Shown here: positions 36,601 to 46,644 of the stretch, piece after piece | Numbering within the stretch: position 1 is the stretch's first letter | Layout: each line of letters opens with the position of its first letter | Assembly (NCBI RefSeq): GCF_027580225.2 | Contig: NC_073346.2 | Span: 10,876,001-10,940,000, forward strand | Length of the DNA: 64,000 bases | Reading direction: 5' to 3' | Source: Misgurnus anguillicaudatus | Taxonomy: Eukaryota; Chordata; Actinopteri; Cypriniformes; Cobitidae | Notes under the pieces: generated by a model | The model's database searches: none | What the model was told of the DNA's origin: nothing | What the model saw: the letters and a program-made list of their open reading frames with translations, nothing else | Program-made: the position numbers and the translations under genes

Positions 36601-39600
36601 AAGTGGGTCATGCATTCTCCGCTTTAAGTAGAAACACAAGATCAGGCTTTAATGACAACTGCAGATCTTCACAGGCTACAAATTATAACCACAAGCTCTA
36701 AGGGAGGGCCGAACGTTCCCCCCTTTAAATCTGCACAGGTAAACACCCCTTTTCAGGAAGATTAGCTTGCCTTCCTTGGGGCTTAACTCCATTAAACTAA
36801 CCAATAAAACAAAACCCATAAAATATGACAAATCACACAATCGCACAGTTCCTTTTCACACCCAGAGCAAAGGTGATGGTATGCAGACGGACATGAAACT
36901 CTTACCTCAATTGAGACTGGAGCTTCACAGCTTTGTTGATAAAGTCCTCCCAGATGGGATAACTGCTCTGTAGATGCAAAAGACAAATAAGAGATTAACA
37001 CATTATCACTATATTATCAACTAGGGCTGTCACGATTATGAAATTTGTCTGATGGTTAATTGTCTAATAAATAAATTTTGACGATTACAATGATTAAAAT
37101 CCTATTTTATTGCTTTTACATTTAATTCTCATACAGTTTTTTCTTTGTTTATGAAATAATTTTCACATATTCTTGTGATCATAATTATAAATCTATAATT
37201 CTTTTATAAATTATAATTATATAAATCTATATAATTAAATTAAATATTTTGCAAGCTTTACCTGGCAGTAAATATTAATACACATAACACATATTTAAAA
37301 GTAATCTGCAGTCTCGTTTATACAGGCGCTGTAGCTCACCCCCTTGTGTTTTTTTAGAGAGATGTGCAATCATTGCGGTGATCTGAAATCATCGCGCTGA
37401 GGTCAAACAATTGCGTTGAAACGATTATTTAATCATTGTGAAAGCCCTATTATCAACGTCCACAAGACAAACATCTCAATAAAAAAGTTTTTTTATTGAA
37501 GGGTTTTTACCACTGTACCTAGCTTACAAAATCCACATAATCACTGTGAGAATAAATGGTCAAAAAATGGTTCTAAAGCTGAAAAAATTACTTTCTTAGT
37601 ATTTTTGTCTTTTTTTAGTAATAAAATAAAATTGTTAAATCAAGATGTATTTTCTTGATGAGCAAAATGACCTAAGAAAATAAATCTAGATTTTAGACAA
37701 AATGTACAAAAAAAGCAAAAAAATCTGGCAATGGGGAAATTTTTCTTGAATTTTTCTTGAATTAAATGTTTAAGAAAAATGTACACGATTTATTTTCTCA
37801 CTCCATTGGCAGATTTCTTTTTTTGTGCTTGTTTTAAGCACAAAAAATTCACTTAAATTTTAAGTTGTTGTTGTTTTTTTGTCTAAAAACTAACTTTTTT
37901 TAGGTCATTTTGCTCATCAAGAAAATGCATTTTTAGATAATTGTAATAAAGACAACACTAAAATACTAAGAAAGAAAGTTGTTTTATATAGTGAACAACC
38001 TTTTTAGGCAGTAAAAAGGTCCTAATATGTGCCATTTAGGTACAGATATGTATATATGGGTGATTCTCACGAAACCATTGAAACACCACGGCACTAATGA
38101 TTTTAGCTTTAAAATGTGTAATATAGTAACATTAAAAAGCATCAGAATTAACACCATACTGTGTTCTACCTTGCACAATGTGTGATTTCAACATAAGAAT
38201 TTATAATTGTAAATTTTATCTCCTTTTCTGCTGAAATTCTCATTACCGCAATGTGTCCGGCTGTGTTTGAACATCCGTTATGTTGTAATTTAATCAAATT
38301 AAGAAAAAAAATAAATGGATGTTTTGCTAGACTACTTTAGATGACAGAAAAAATATTTACTGAATATTCATGTATAATGATAATGAAGAAAAATTAGGAA
38401 AATGATGTGTCCATGCCTGATGTTCTCATCCTCCGCAACACTTTTTGAGAACAGTTTAAGCACACATACAGAATTTTAATAAAGTTTGATTTTGAGTGAC
38501 CAGGCACATGGACCAGTTACTTCAAGATGGCTACCAGGTAAGATCTTTTTTTACAGTTAATTTGAAATATTGTCTTGTCAGAATGCTTACACGACATTTT
38601 GATTATCATTACCGCAACAGATGCTTATTAAATGTTAATTTAATTAATAGAAGCATAATACTTTGATTTTAAATGCATGTGCAGAATCTCCAAATTATGT
38701 TCTTTCAGGTTTGTCATGTCATTTTGAAAATATGTCAGTGTTGATGTTTTCTGACTGTTGCGGTAATGAGATTTTTTAGGACTAATTTTTTTAATTATGC
38801 TACAAAAAGTTTTAAATGATAAGTAAAAGTTTTTAAATTAATGTTCCCATTAACTGCAGACTTTGTTTTTCAATGTCTGGTGGGAAAAAAAGTAAATTTA
38901 AGCAATTTTTACATTTTGACATGTTTAAAACCAAGTTTTCGTGAGAATAACCCATATTTGGTACCAATATGTATATATTTGGTACCAATATGTATACAAT
39001 TGGTACCAATATGTATACAATTGGTACCAATATGTACCTCTGAGTTACTAATATGAACTTTTTAGGTGCAAAGGTGTACTTTTTGAAAGGGTACCGCCCC
39101 AGTGACGGCTAGATCCCATTGTTTTTTGTACTAGAACTATGGTACAAGGATTGTATCGTGTGGTACTTCAATGTAGTTCATGGTACAGGATTACTAACCC
39201 ATCCATTCATCTACCAGGTAATAACATGGTACCACCACGGTCAATATACAAAAGACCATGCCCAAAAAAAACACGGAAGTACCATGATACTTTTTTGTTG
39301 GCGAAACATTGACACAAAAACAACTTTATATTGCAGAACAATATGGGTCAGCTTGCATTGAAGACACACTCAATGGGATTTTGAAATGAATGTACAAATG
39401 CGCAACCTAATCGACATAACAGTACAGAGAAAAGCACCATATCCTTTGACTCTCTAGCATATAAAAGGTCTTAAGGATCTTTAATTCGAGGTGCATTATA
39501 TGAGACCACATAAGTACATTGTCCAAGTTAGTGATCTGAGATCATCTTGGCTCTGTATATCATTGGACCTACAGTAGTACTATATGGAAACCATTTCCTG

Positions 39601-40718
39601 TGTGTATTCAAACTCTGAAAGGTAAACCCTGTAGCACATTTGACTGTTTCGGTTCGTGACACAGACAACACGGATATCTTAAACAAGTCAAGAGCAGGCA
39701 GTTTGTATATTAAATGAATCACCTGATCAGAATTTATTGTATACAGTACAGTAGGCAGAAATGACGAAATACACGCTGGCTCTTCTGAAGTTATAACCGA
39801 GCTCACAAAACACCTGATAAATATTTCAGAGACCTGGAAACTGACCCTATCACTAAGTAACAACAAAGCAGCACATACAATAGACTCCCTACATAAATGC
39901 CATACAAAAGGGTTGCCAGGGTGAGAGACTTTGCGTCATTTTTCCATGTAGGTCTCTTTTAGATGTCAGGCTGAAATGATCCATCGCTGTAGATTTTAAG
40001 AACTATAAACAAAGCTTAAAAGGAAAACATGTGCACGGATAGATGGATGGACAGGGATACAGATTCACCAATTCAATAAGCTCCCATCAGGCCTGTGTAC
40101 ATGTTGCATGTAAATAAAGTCATTTTTGATCCATCGCTATAATGTATGAGATCACAGCTTTGCTATTCCAACAGCGTGTATATAAAATGTGATGATGCAT
40201 CATTAAATAAGACCGGCTCATGGTTTCCTTATAATGACATGGACTACAGCAGCTGTCATTCCTCCACATTTAGCTCTTCCCACCTGAGACCTCTGAGGTC
40301 AACAGAATTCCAACAATTCCTTGGAACAGGTGTGCAACAATCCATACAAACTTTAAAACATGTGCAAATACCATGATTTGCATATGATTTATACTTGAAT
40401 ATTTATACTCCATATATGCACTAAAAATATGCATTTCTTCTAGCATGCATGCATTCACTTGCATCTGTGACCCACAGATGCAGCGTCAGACAGTTGCAAT
40501 GAAAACGCAATGATGCGTGTGTGAAATATGCTTACAAAAACATTAAAGCATCAGGGTGACAGATGACGTCTGGCGATCTCTATCAAAAGCAACTGGTGAC
40601 TTTGTTGACACACTGTTGAGGGTTTAAACAAACACAACATCTTTACCTTCATGTCTGTGATGATGGTGTGAAAGAGTCCGCCAAGAGCACTGCACTCCTT
40701 TTCAATCACAGCCTCCAT
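30601..40718 (-). CDS. mtss1: mtss1 (MIM), exons 1-3, 3'-truncated by window
   Basis: MTSS1 is an I-BAR/IMD protein that bends PI(4,5)P2 membranes and regulates Rac and Arp2/3-driven actin. Exons in order: 40718-40647, 36967-36906, 30674-30601. They join in frame to about 70 residues of the IMD: MEAVIEKECSALGGLF at the start, then SSYPIWEDFINK, then TTVVAVAAFLDAFQKVADL. The start MEAVIEKECSALGG fits MTSS1 better than MTSS1L/ABBA, which I remember beginning METAEKECGALGG. The following exon (IGSALTRMCMRHRS in family members) was not found down to position 1, so intron 3 is at least 30 kb or continues past the edge. The gene is tandem with and downstream of scgn. Confidence 0.93.
31875..33218. 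mobile_element. non-autonomous hAT inserted in a MITE
   Basis: Ends CAGGGCTGCAAC and GTTGCAGCCCTA with a perfect 8-bp target duplication CTTTTTAG (31867-31874 and 33219-33226). The interior near 32990-33170 shares GTTTAAAAGCAAGGCAG-type and TTATAAGTGCACAG-type sequence with the hAT at 60645, so both belong to one family. No transposase frame is seen. It lies in mtss1 intron 2. Confidence 0.88.
32294..32573. mobile_element. second copy of the CTGGTTTTAGCTGG MITE, inside the hAT
   Basis: Begins ACTGAAAAATCGACCTAAGA and ends GCAGGATTTTTCAGTAG, terminal inverted repeats of the same family that the hAT itself interrupts. About 280 bp, palindromic with many CCAGCT words. Confidence 0.78.
33530..35560. 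other. mtss1 intron 2, nothing identified
   Basis: No exon, complete transposon or structured RNA was recognised. Confidence 0.4.
35877..36356. mobile_element. hAT-like non-autonomous element, decayed
   Basis: Ends TAGAGATGCACC and GCAATCGGTGCATGCCTA with GAACCGG/CCGGTT words inside. No target duplication found. A separate GTGGTTCTCAAACTTCTCGG hAT-like end lies upstream at about 35571. Confidence 0.5.
36906..36967 (-). CDS. mtss1: mtss1 exon 2
   Basis: This 62-bp exon encodes SSYPIWEDFINKAVKLQSQL plus AG of a split Arg codon. The acceptor is CTACAG and the donor GTAAG. A 428-bp hAT element ends 54 bp upstream of this acceptor, leaving little original sequence for the branch point and polypyrimidine tract. 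Confidence 0.94.
37022..37449. mobile_element. non-autonomous hAT next to mtss1 exon 2
   Basis: Ends TAGGGCTGTCACGATTA and its decayed inverse AATCATTGTGAAAGCCCTA, with a perfect 8-bp duplication TTATCAAC (37014-37021 and 37450-37457). AT-rich, 428 bp, no coding capacity. Confidence 0.88.
37588..37982. mobile_element. fold-back (palindromic) MITE, copy 1
   Basis: Both arms carry AAGAAAATGCATTTT / TCTTGATGAGCAAAATGACC phrases in inverted orientation, so the element can form a hairpin of ~180-bp arms. Related copy at 42476-42830. Confidence 0.7.
37985..39110. mobile_element. GGTACC-rich MITE split by the 0.9-kb element
   Basis: The left piece (37985-38057) has AAAAAGGTCCTAATATGTGCC; the right piece (38954-39110) has five GGTACCAATATGTA-like units and ends GAAAGGGTACCGCCCCAGTGAC. 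The related family is at 20231-20400 and 48285-48410. Confidence 0.65.
38058..38953. mobile_element. 0.9-kb GGGTGATTCTCACGAAA element, copy 2
   Basis: Same orientation and sequence as copy 1 with small deletions (896 bp). Flanked by ATAT at 38054-38057 and 38954-38957, so the two insertions are independent transpositions rather than a segmental copy. It interrupts a GGTACCAATATGTA-type MITE. Confidence 0.82.
39115..40640. other. 3' part of mtss1 intron 1, no further exon
   Basis: Holds GGTAC/ACCATGG-rich low-complexity sequence at 39115-39300; the rest has no recognised feature. Confidence 0.4.
40647..40718 (-). CDS. mtss1: mtss1 exon 1 coding part
   Basis: The exon encodes MEAVIEKECSALGGLF then HTIITDMK (24 aa) and ends in phase 0 at donor GTAAAG. 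Two ATGs are adjacent. The first (40721-40719) has C at -3 and A at +4. The second (40718-40716) has A at -3 and G at +4 and matches the mammalian start, so the second is preferred; use of the first adds one Met. Confidence 0.93.
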
Positions 40719-41049
40719 CATCTGCCTTTACAAAACAACTCAATCGTCTTCTTTATCAATCAGTTCCCTTTAAATGCGATCGGCTTCAAATCCAGATCAA
40801 TAAAAAGAGGTTTCAAATCAGATCCAGGTTCTGTACGGGTATGTGGCGCGGATCAGTCGATGCAATGGGGCAAAAACCGATTTAATAGCCCCGTTTTTCC
40901 CCACCATAACACACACTCCATGACTCTGTGCTGAAAAACATAATAATGCGAGTCCACAAGTAAAAGCGATTAAAAACAGACGAGAAAGATCATCCAAAGA
41001 TACTATTCCTATCCAAACTCTGTCGAGCGGCTGAAAACACAACAAATAT

Positions 41050-41260
41050 CGACGCGACTCTATGAAACTAAACCCGCGGCGCAGTCACCTCACACACAGC
41101 TGCAGATCACTGTACACACATTCACGCACGCACACAAGCGCGCCCTCGCGTCGGCCCGCCCCTTCTCACTGCACCTCAAGGCGCGCCCTTGGATCGCCCC
41201 GCCTCTTGTTTTCTGCACCTCCAGGCGCGCCCTCTTATCGCAACGCCCCGTTGTTGTTTA
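41050..41260 (-). promoter_or_regulatory. CpG-rich putative mtss1 promoter / 5' UTR region
   Basis: A GC- and CpG-rich block with repeated GGCGCG and CCCCGCC-type motifs (GC boxes), sharply different from the AT-rich surroundings. It lies about 330-540 bp upstream of the mtss1 start codon, where a TATA-less CpG promoter would be expected. The transcription start cannot be fixed from sequence; a CA-rich run at 41085-41140 adjoins the block. Confidence 0.6.
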
Positions 41261-41299
41261 TTATTTTAAATGAATGTTTTCGTCAGAATAACATCATAT

Positions 41300-42470
41300 A
41301 AACCACGTCAACATGTCAGATACGTTAAATTATATGACGTGTTTAGGACGTAAAGGCAATCGTCATGAGACGAATGTTACAATAAAAAGCTATTTAAAAT
41401 TTTATTTTATGACTCTAGTATAGTTTTAATGCACTGGTATGGTTATACCAACAGGACAATAATAAAATTTAGTATGTGCATTTCGTTTTTGTCCAGGTCA
41501 GACAAATGGATGCCTTTTAATATTAACTTGATTTATTGGCTAAACTAAAGGCACAAAGTGTTAACACAAAGTGCTTTTGGTTGAGTGTTTTTATATAGCT
41601 TTTTAGCTAATTTATTTAGTTTTTTGTCTTTTTATGTTTAGCCTTTAGGTTTAGCTGCTTCTTCACTTTCCTAGTTTTATTTATTCTAGTCATGTCAGAT
41701 GTGCTTTCATTCATCTTTATCATTATTTTGCGTCTCGTGAATGTCTTCTTTTGACGTGTACTGTAAACGCAATTTGTTACAAAGATCATCTGTCGCCATC
41801 TAGTGGTGAAACACATCATGACAAACAACTGGAAACACTATTGAAAGAGTTACAAAAAAATGGTAAGATAACTTAAAATACTAGTTGCTACAATTGTGTT
41901 ACAATTATAATTTTGTGTCGACCTTGTATTAGCCTCCACTTTAAAATAAAAAATGATAAAAAGATTATTACACTGTCTGAATAAAGTAGACACTTTAATA
42001 GTTTATGTAAAAAAGTTGGAAGTGCGTTGGTGGGATTTGTGGTGATTATTTAACTGTGGGCATGAGGTACCTTACCATATGGCTACCTCGCCGTGTGCGC
42101 CCAACCTACTTCTGTTGTTTATTGCTAAGGGGGGGGGGGGTCCCGGAACTCCTATAAGCATTAAGGGATCCCCTAAACCACAAAAATAAAATTTAGGGGG
42201 GGTCTGGTTTTATGGTTTTTATTAAAATACATGAATTTTTAAATTCCCGTCCTGCGCTGCCACAAAGCAAAAATGTCCATATTTGTCCCAATTTCGCAAC
42301 AAACTTATCCAAAAGATTTCTGTCTGAAATAAATGTAAACTCTCAAGTGCGCCTCACGCTGTTTAATAGATGAATTGACAGATTGTTAGATTTATTTAGG
42401 ATTGGGTTAGGGCTTTAAAAAAATATTCTTAAACTATTATTTCACACTAATTTGAGGGGTAAAAAATGGT
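41300..42470. other. scgn-mtss1 intergenic DNA upstream of mtss1
   Basis: AT-rich, with a 12-base G run near 42129-42140. No gene recognised. Distal mtss1 promoter elements could lie here but none is identifiable. Confidence 0.4.
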
Positions 42471-42475
42471 TACAC

Positions 42476-42830
42476 TGCAAATGATTTAGATTTTTTGTCT
42501 TGTTTTGTTAGTACAAATATCAAAAAAAATTAATCAAGAGGCATTTTCCCGATGAGCAAAATGACCTAAGCAAATAAGTATAGTTTTAAGGCAAAAAATA
42601 AATATACAATTTAAGTGAATTTGTGATTAAAACAAGGTATTTTATTCTTACCCCATTGGCATATTGTTTTGCATGTTTTAAGCACAAATTCACTTAAAGT
42701 TTATGTTTTTTGTCTAAAAACTAGACTTATTTTCTTAGGTCATTTTACTGATCAAGAAAATGCATCTTAATTTAAGAATTTTTAGAAATTATAAGACAAA
42801 AAAATACTAAATAAGAAAGTTTGAGTTTCT
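42476..42830. mobile_element. fold-back (palindromic) MITE, copy 2
   Basis: Arms with GATGAGCAAAATGACCTAAG and TTCTTAGGTCATTTTACTGA in inverted order, same family as 37588-37982. It abuts the degraded Tc1 remnant. Confidence 0.7.
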
Positions 42831-42834
42831 TTAT

Positions 42835-43560
42835 AATTTGGGGTTTCTTTGATTAAAACGTTGATCCAGGATCAACAAAAAAATCGTACTTTGTGAAATC
42901 AGTGCGACCCTATAATGACTGGGGTGGGTGGTTTGGGGGATGCTTAGCTTGAGGACCCCCATAATCTTTGACATCATTCGAAACACTGGTTTCATCTGAC
43001 CATAGAACCGGATGACATTTGATGTTCCAGTAATGTCTGGCAAACTGAAGATGCTTGAGTTTGTTTCTGGATGAGAGTAGAGAGTAACATGCTTTTTCCT
43101 TAACCCCTTTCAAACAATTTTGTAGTGATGTCGACTGTAGTTTTGGAGACTTTCTGACCCCAACACTCAACTTCTGCAGTTCTCCAGGTTTGATATTTGG
43201 CAATTTTTCGACCACTCCAAACATCCTCCTGACAGTACGTTGGGACACATTTTCATCCCCAGATAGACACACACGCTCTTTCAGACTGATTCATAACACT
43301 ACTGGAATTTCTTAATTATTGCCCTGATTGTTTTAGTTATAGTCACTTCCCAGTTTGTGAAGCTCAACAACCTTTTGCAGCCCAACAACTATGTCCTTTA
43401 TTCTTACCCATGACTAAGGGAGTCTGGCCTGTGTGTGACCTCAAACTAATACCGTACCCCTGTGAAACAGGAAGTCATGGTTAAACAATTTCCTATTCCT
43501 ATGTACTAAAAAATGCATAGGGGTTGATTTCATAGGGTTGCCAATAATTGTGGCACACAT
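42835..43560 (-). pseudogene. degraded Tc1-like transposon
   Basis: On the minus strand, 43272-42910 stays open for 120 codons and contains SRNKLKHLQFARHYW and the block PVLWSDETS, the region around the first catalytic Asp of Tc1 transposases. Sequence before and after is out of frame or missing: no second HTH of normal length, and no D/E of the C-terminal half. The edge near 43536-43560 (GCCAATAATTGTGGCACACA) resembles a terminal repeat of fish Tc1 families. It sits in the scgn-mtss1 intergenic region. Confidence 0.7.
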
Positions 43561-43964
43561 ACATTTAACATGATATGTTTAACATGTATTTTAAAGGTGT
43601 GCAACACTTTACAAAATCATAATGTGCAATATGTCTTAATTGTGCAGTGAATGTATGTCAATGTATATGTCATTGTGTTTCTTATATGTATATCGCTACA
43701 TTTTTGTTCGAATTGTTAAGCGTTTCGCACCTTAGGTTTGCACCTGATTTTGTTGTACAGTACTGTGTATAATGACATTAAAGATTCTATTCAAACTAAT
43801 GAATAGGATTATGAATATAGCAAAGGCATACCTTTCATAAAACACTGCACGTAACAAGTTTTTAAATAGACTACTGTGACCTTAATGTTTTCATTGTTTT
43901 AGATGATATATTTTTAATGCTTTAAACTGCCCATAATATATTTGCTGGATAGTCAATATGTACT

Positions 43965-44176
43965 TATCAAGTTGTTACACACCTGTATACATTTCTTTGT
44001 TTTGCTGGACACAAAGGAAGATATTTGTAATCACGCAGGAAAGAGAAGCACCGTTGATTAAAAAACATTTCTCAAAATATCCTTATTTGTGTTCAGCAGC
44101 AGAAGGAAATGTATACAGGTTTACAACAACTTGAAAGTGAGTAAATGATGACAGAATTTTTTATCTTTCCCTTTAA
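43965..44176. mobile_element. truncated AGGGATAGTTCACCC-family MITE, copy 4
   Basis: The interior (AAGTTGTTACACACCTGTAT, GTGAGTAAATGATGACAGAA) is conserved and the right end reads CTTTCCCTTTAA. The left terminus is missing. Confidence 0.7.
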
Positions 44177-44589
44177 AAACTTTACCAGCAGAGGTCACTA
44201 AAGAGCACACATTGAGAAAAGGAGGCCTTGAAAAACATGTTTTTGTGAACATCAAAAATAACTCTCAGATTCATGAACTACTTTGATAAAGTGAAATAAA
44301 GTGGATGAGTCAGAAATGCTTATAGGTCACTTCACAGTGCATGGACCATGCATTCAAATTTGAACCCAGGTCTATATTCCCCATACAGCAAAAAATATAT
44401 TTCTTTATCCAAAAATATTTTTTAAATATATGCCAAATAAAAAATTTTAGAAAGTAAAGCTTAATAAAAAAATTTTTTTTTTTAAATTTGTAAATATATT
44501 TAGTTTTAACTTTCATATATAAAAAAATTCATAAGGCAAAAAATATATTTTTCCTGGCCAATATATAATCTAGAATGCACTCAAAACAG

Positions 44590-44810
44590 ACAGAAAATTT
44601 GCTCAGGTGCGTAGAACAAAAAGTTTGTTGAGTCCAATAAATTGTGGGAATTGTCCGCACACAAATTCAGACCAAAAGAGGTCTATCAAAAATATTTTTA
44701 TTATTTCATATGCAAAAAGTGGAAAAGTGACAACAGTGCAAAGTGTAAAAAAACAGACCAGACAGCAGACGTTTCAGCCCATGCTTTCTTCAGTGCTCAT
44801 ATCCTGGCCA
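44590..44810 (-). repeat. retroelement terminal fragment with hammerhead-like core
   Basis: On the minus strand 44793-44771 reads CTGAAGAAAGCATGGGCTGA then AAC. This resembles the CUGANGA...GAAAC core that occurs in Penelope-like terminal repeats, but stem II is short and has an extra A. The flanks are repeat-like. Family assignment is tentative. Confidence 0.35.
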
Positions 44811-44814
44811 ATAT

Positions 44815-46315
44815 ATAAAAGTTTTTATAAAATGTATAAAGTATGCATAAAATCTAAAATTATAAGTATATTTTATAGTTTTAATCATTTCAAAGCGGTT
44901 GTGCCTGTTGTTGGTTTAACAATTTCAAAAAATATTTTAGTACATATATTTTTCGGTCATTTTTGTATATTTTGATTTATATTTAAATTAAATTTGGACG
45001 CATGGGTCTCCAATAGAGAAGTGTAACTGGATAATAAAGTCACCAGGTCTCTCTGGACAAACAAATTATTGTATAATCAGCTGCTCACTGAGAGAATCAC
45101 ATGCTGAAAAGTAATGTGTCTATTAACCACAATGGACACAGACTCATTTATTAACACACATGGGAGATTGTGACAGTACAAGATGATTTCTAATGTCCTT
45201 CAATTTATTATTCGTCCAGTTGTCCATGTCTGCACCATACTCCCATGTTCAGCTGTGAATAACCACACATGTTCATTTTAAAAATGACACTTTGCACAAA
45301 ATTTAATGTGTTTCTACATTGACAGTGTTATAGATTGACATACTGCAGTAAATATTATTCTTAACGTTACATTACGTCATAAAATTATGTAGATCTATGT
45401 ATATATACAAAAACATTTACTGTTATTAACCTGTTACTACTGTTTATTTTTTTTTACCAAAATAAGCCTGATTGCATGTTATTTTCATGGCACACAGTAC
45501 AAACAGATTATGAATTAATAATGCAACTTTCACTATAGTTTATTACTGTTTAATAAATAATCCTGACACCTGTTGTGCTGAGTAAGTACACATCATCCAC
45601 CTATACTCATTATAACCCCAAAAAGCATCTTAGTCTCATTATTACCTATATATCACTTCAATAAAATATGTATTTTATATAAAACAATACTATTTATAAG
45701 TTATATAAAATTTGTATTTATAAAATCATTGAACACTTTCATTGTTTTTAAGTGACCTTGTTTTCATAAAAAAATATCCCAGGTGCACACTGGATCTCAT
45801 TTAAAATGTAAACGTGTTATTAAAATGCTCTTTCTGTGTGCATCAAACACCTGTTTACTCAACGTTTCACTCAATATCATCTCCCCCCAGTCATTTGAAC
45901 CTTTTCTATCCGATAGATACAGGAAACATCTCACCCAGTTTATTCTGTTTTGTGCCTCAGGTAAGTGTTTCGCTGCATGGTTCACCTGCTGCCCACTTCA
46001 ATTAGACTGTAAATCCATCAGCCTGATGTCTAAAGGTTTCTATGGAGACATGCACTGACCAAAACTCAAGCAGTGCCATAAAAATACTCTTTTCTTCTCC
46101 ATCCTTCAGGTCACAGTAAGAGTTCATGTATTATGAGTCAGTTTCCAATCATTAGGTTGATTAGAAGTGGAATAAAATGTAGGTATGTGATGCAATTTTC
46201 ACTATAGGCTACATGCATTTCAACTACAACGTCTCATTTCCTCTTTAAATTGTTACATGTGAACAAACCTGGAGATACTTAAGGTAAATTTATGACAAGT
46301 AACCAAGTTTGTTTT
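44815..46315. other. intergenic DNA downstream of scgn
   Basis: AT-rich; nothing identified. The longest open frame (45783-46058) has no recognisable motif. Confidence 0.4.
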
Positions 46316-46320
46316 GATGC

Positions 46321-46326
46321 TTTATT
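46321..46326 (-). terminator. candidate scgn polyadenylation signal
   Basis: AATAAA on the minus strand, about 190 bases after the scgn stop codon. This is the nearest canonical hexamer I noticed downstream. A longer 3' UTR is possible, and no transcript evidence is available. Confidence 0.45.
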
Positions 46327-46515
46327 TCTTAACACACATAACAAGTTCAAATTCCTTATACATGCTAATATAGACAATTTTGAAGTATTATTACATTATC
46401 TTAAATAACTGATTTCACAATACCATAAAATGCAGAGTGAGAAACAAGCCTCTTGAGTACAGTTTTGAAAATGTAGTCATTTGTAGTAGAAGTATAGAAG
46501 TGTGCACTATAAAGA

Positions 46516-46644
46516 CTATGGATTCAGCTTCAGCCCCAGACAAAGGGCCAGCTCGCTCTTCTGGATCTTTCCGTCTTTATTAACATCGCAGTGACGCAGC
46601 AGGATTTCACGTAATTTATCCAGATCTGCACCACTGATGCTGGG
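46516..46644 (-). CDS. scgn: scgn terminal coding exon, EF-hand 6
   Basis: This exon encodes 42 residues and a TAG stop. The loop [12 protein letters not shown] has D1, N3, D5, G6 and E12. The protein ends LCLGLKLNP. The acceptor is CTCTCAG. Open frame upstream of the acceptor is intronic and was not used. Confidence 0.97.
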   Translation of the reverse strand, partial: PSISGADLDKLREILLRHCDVNKDGKIQKSELALCLGLKLNP

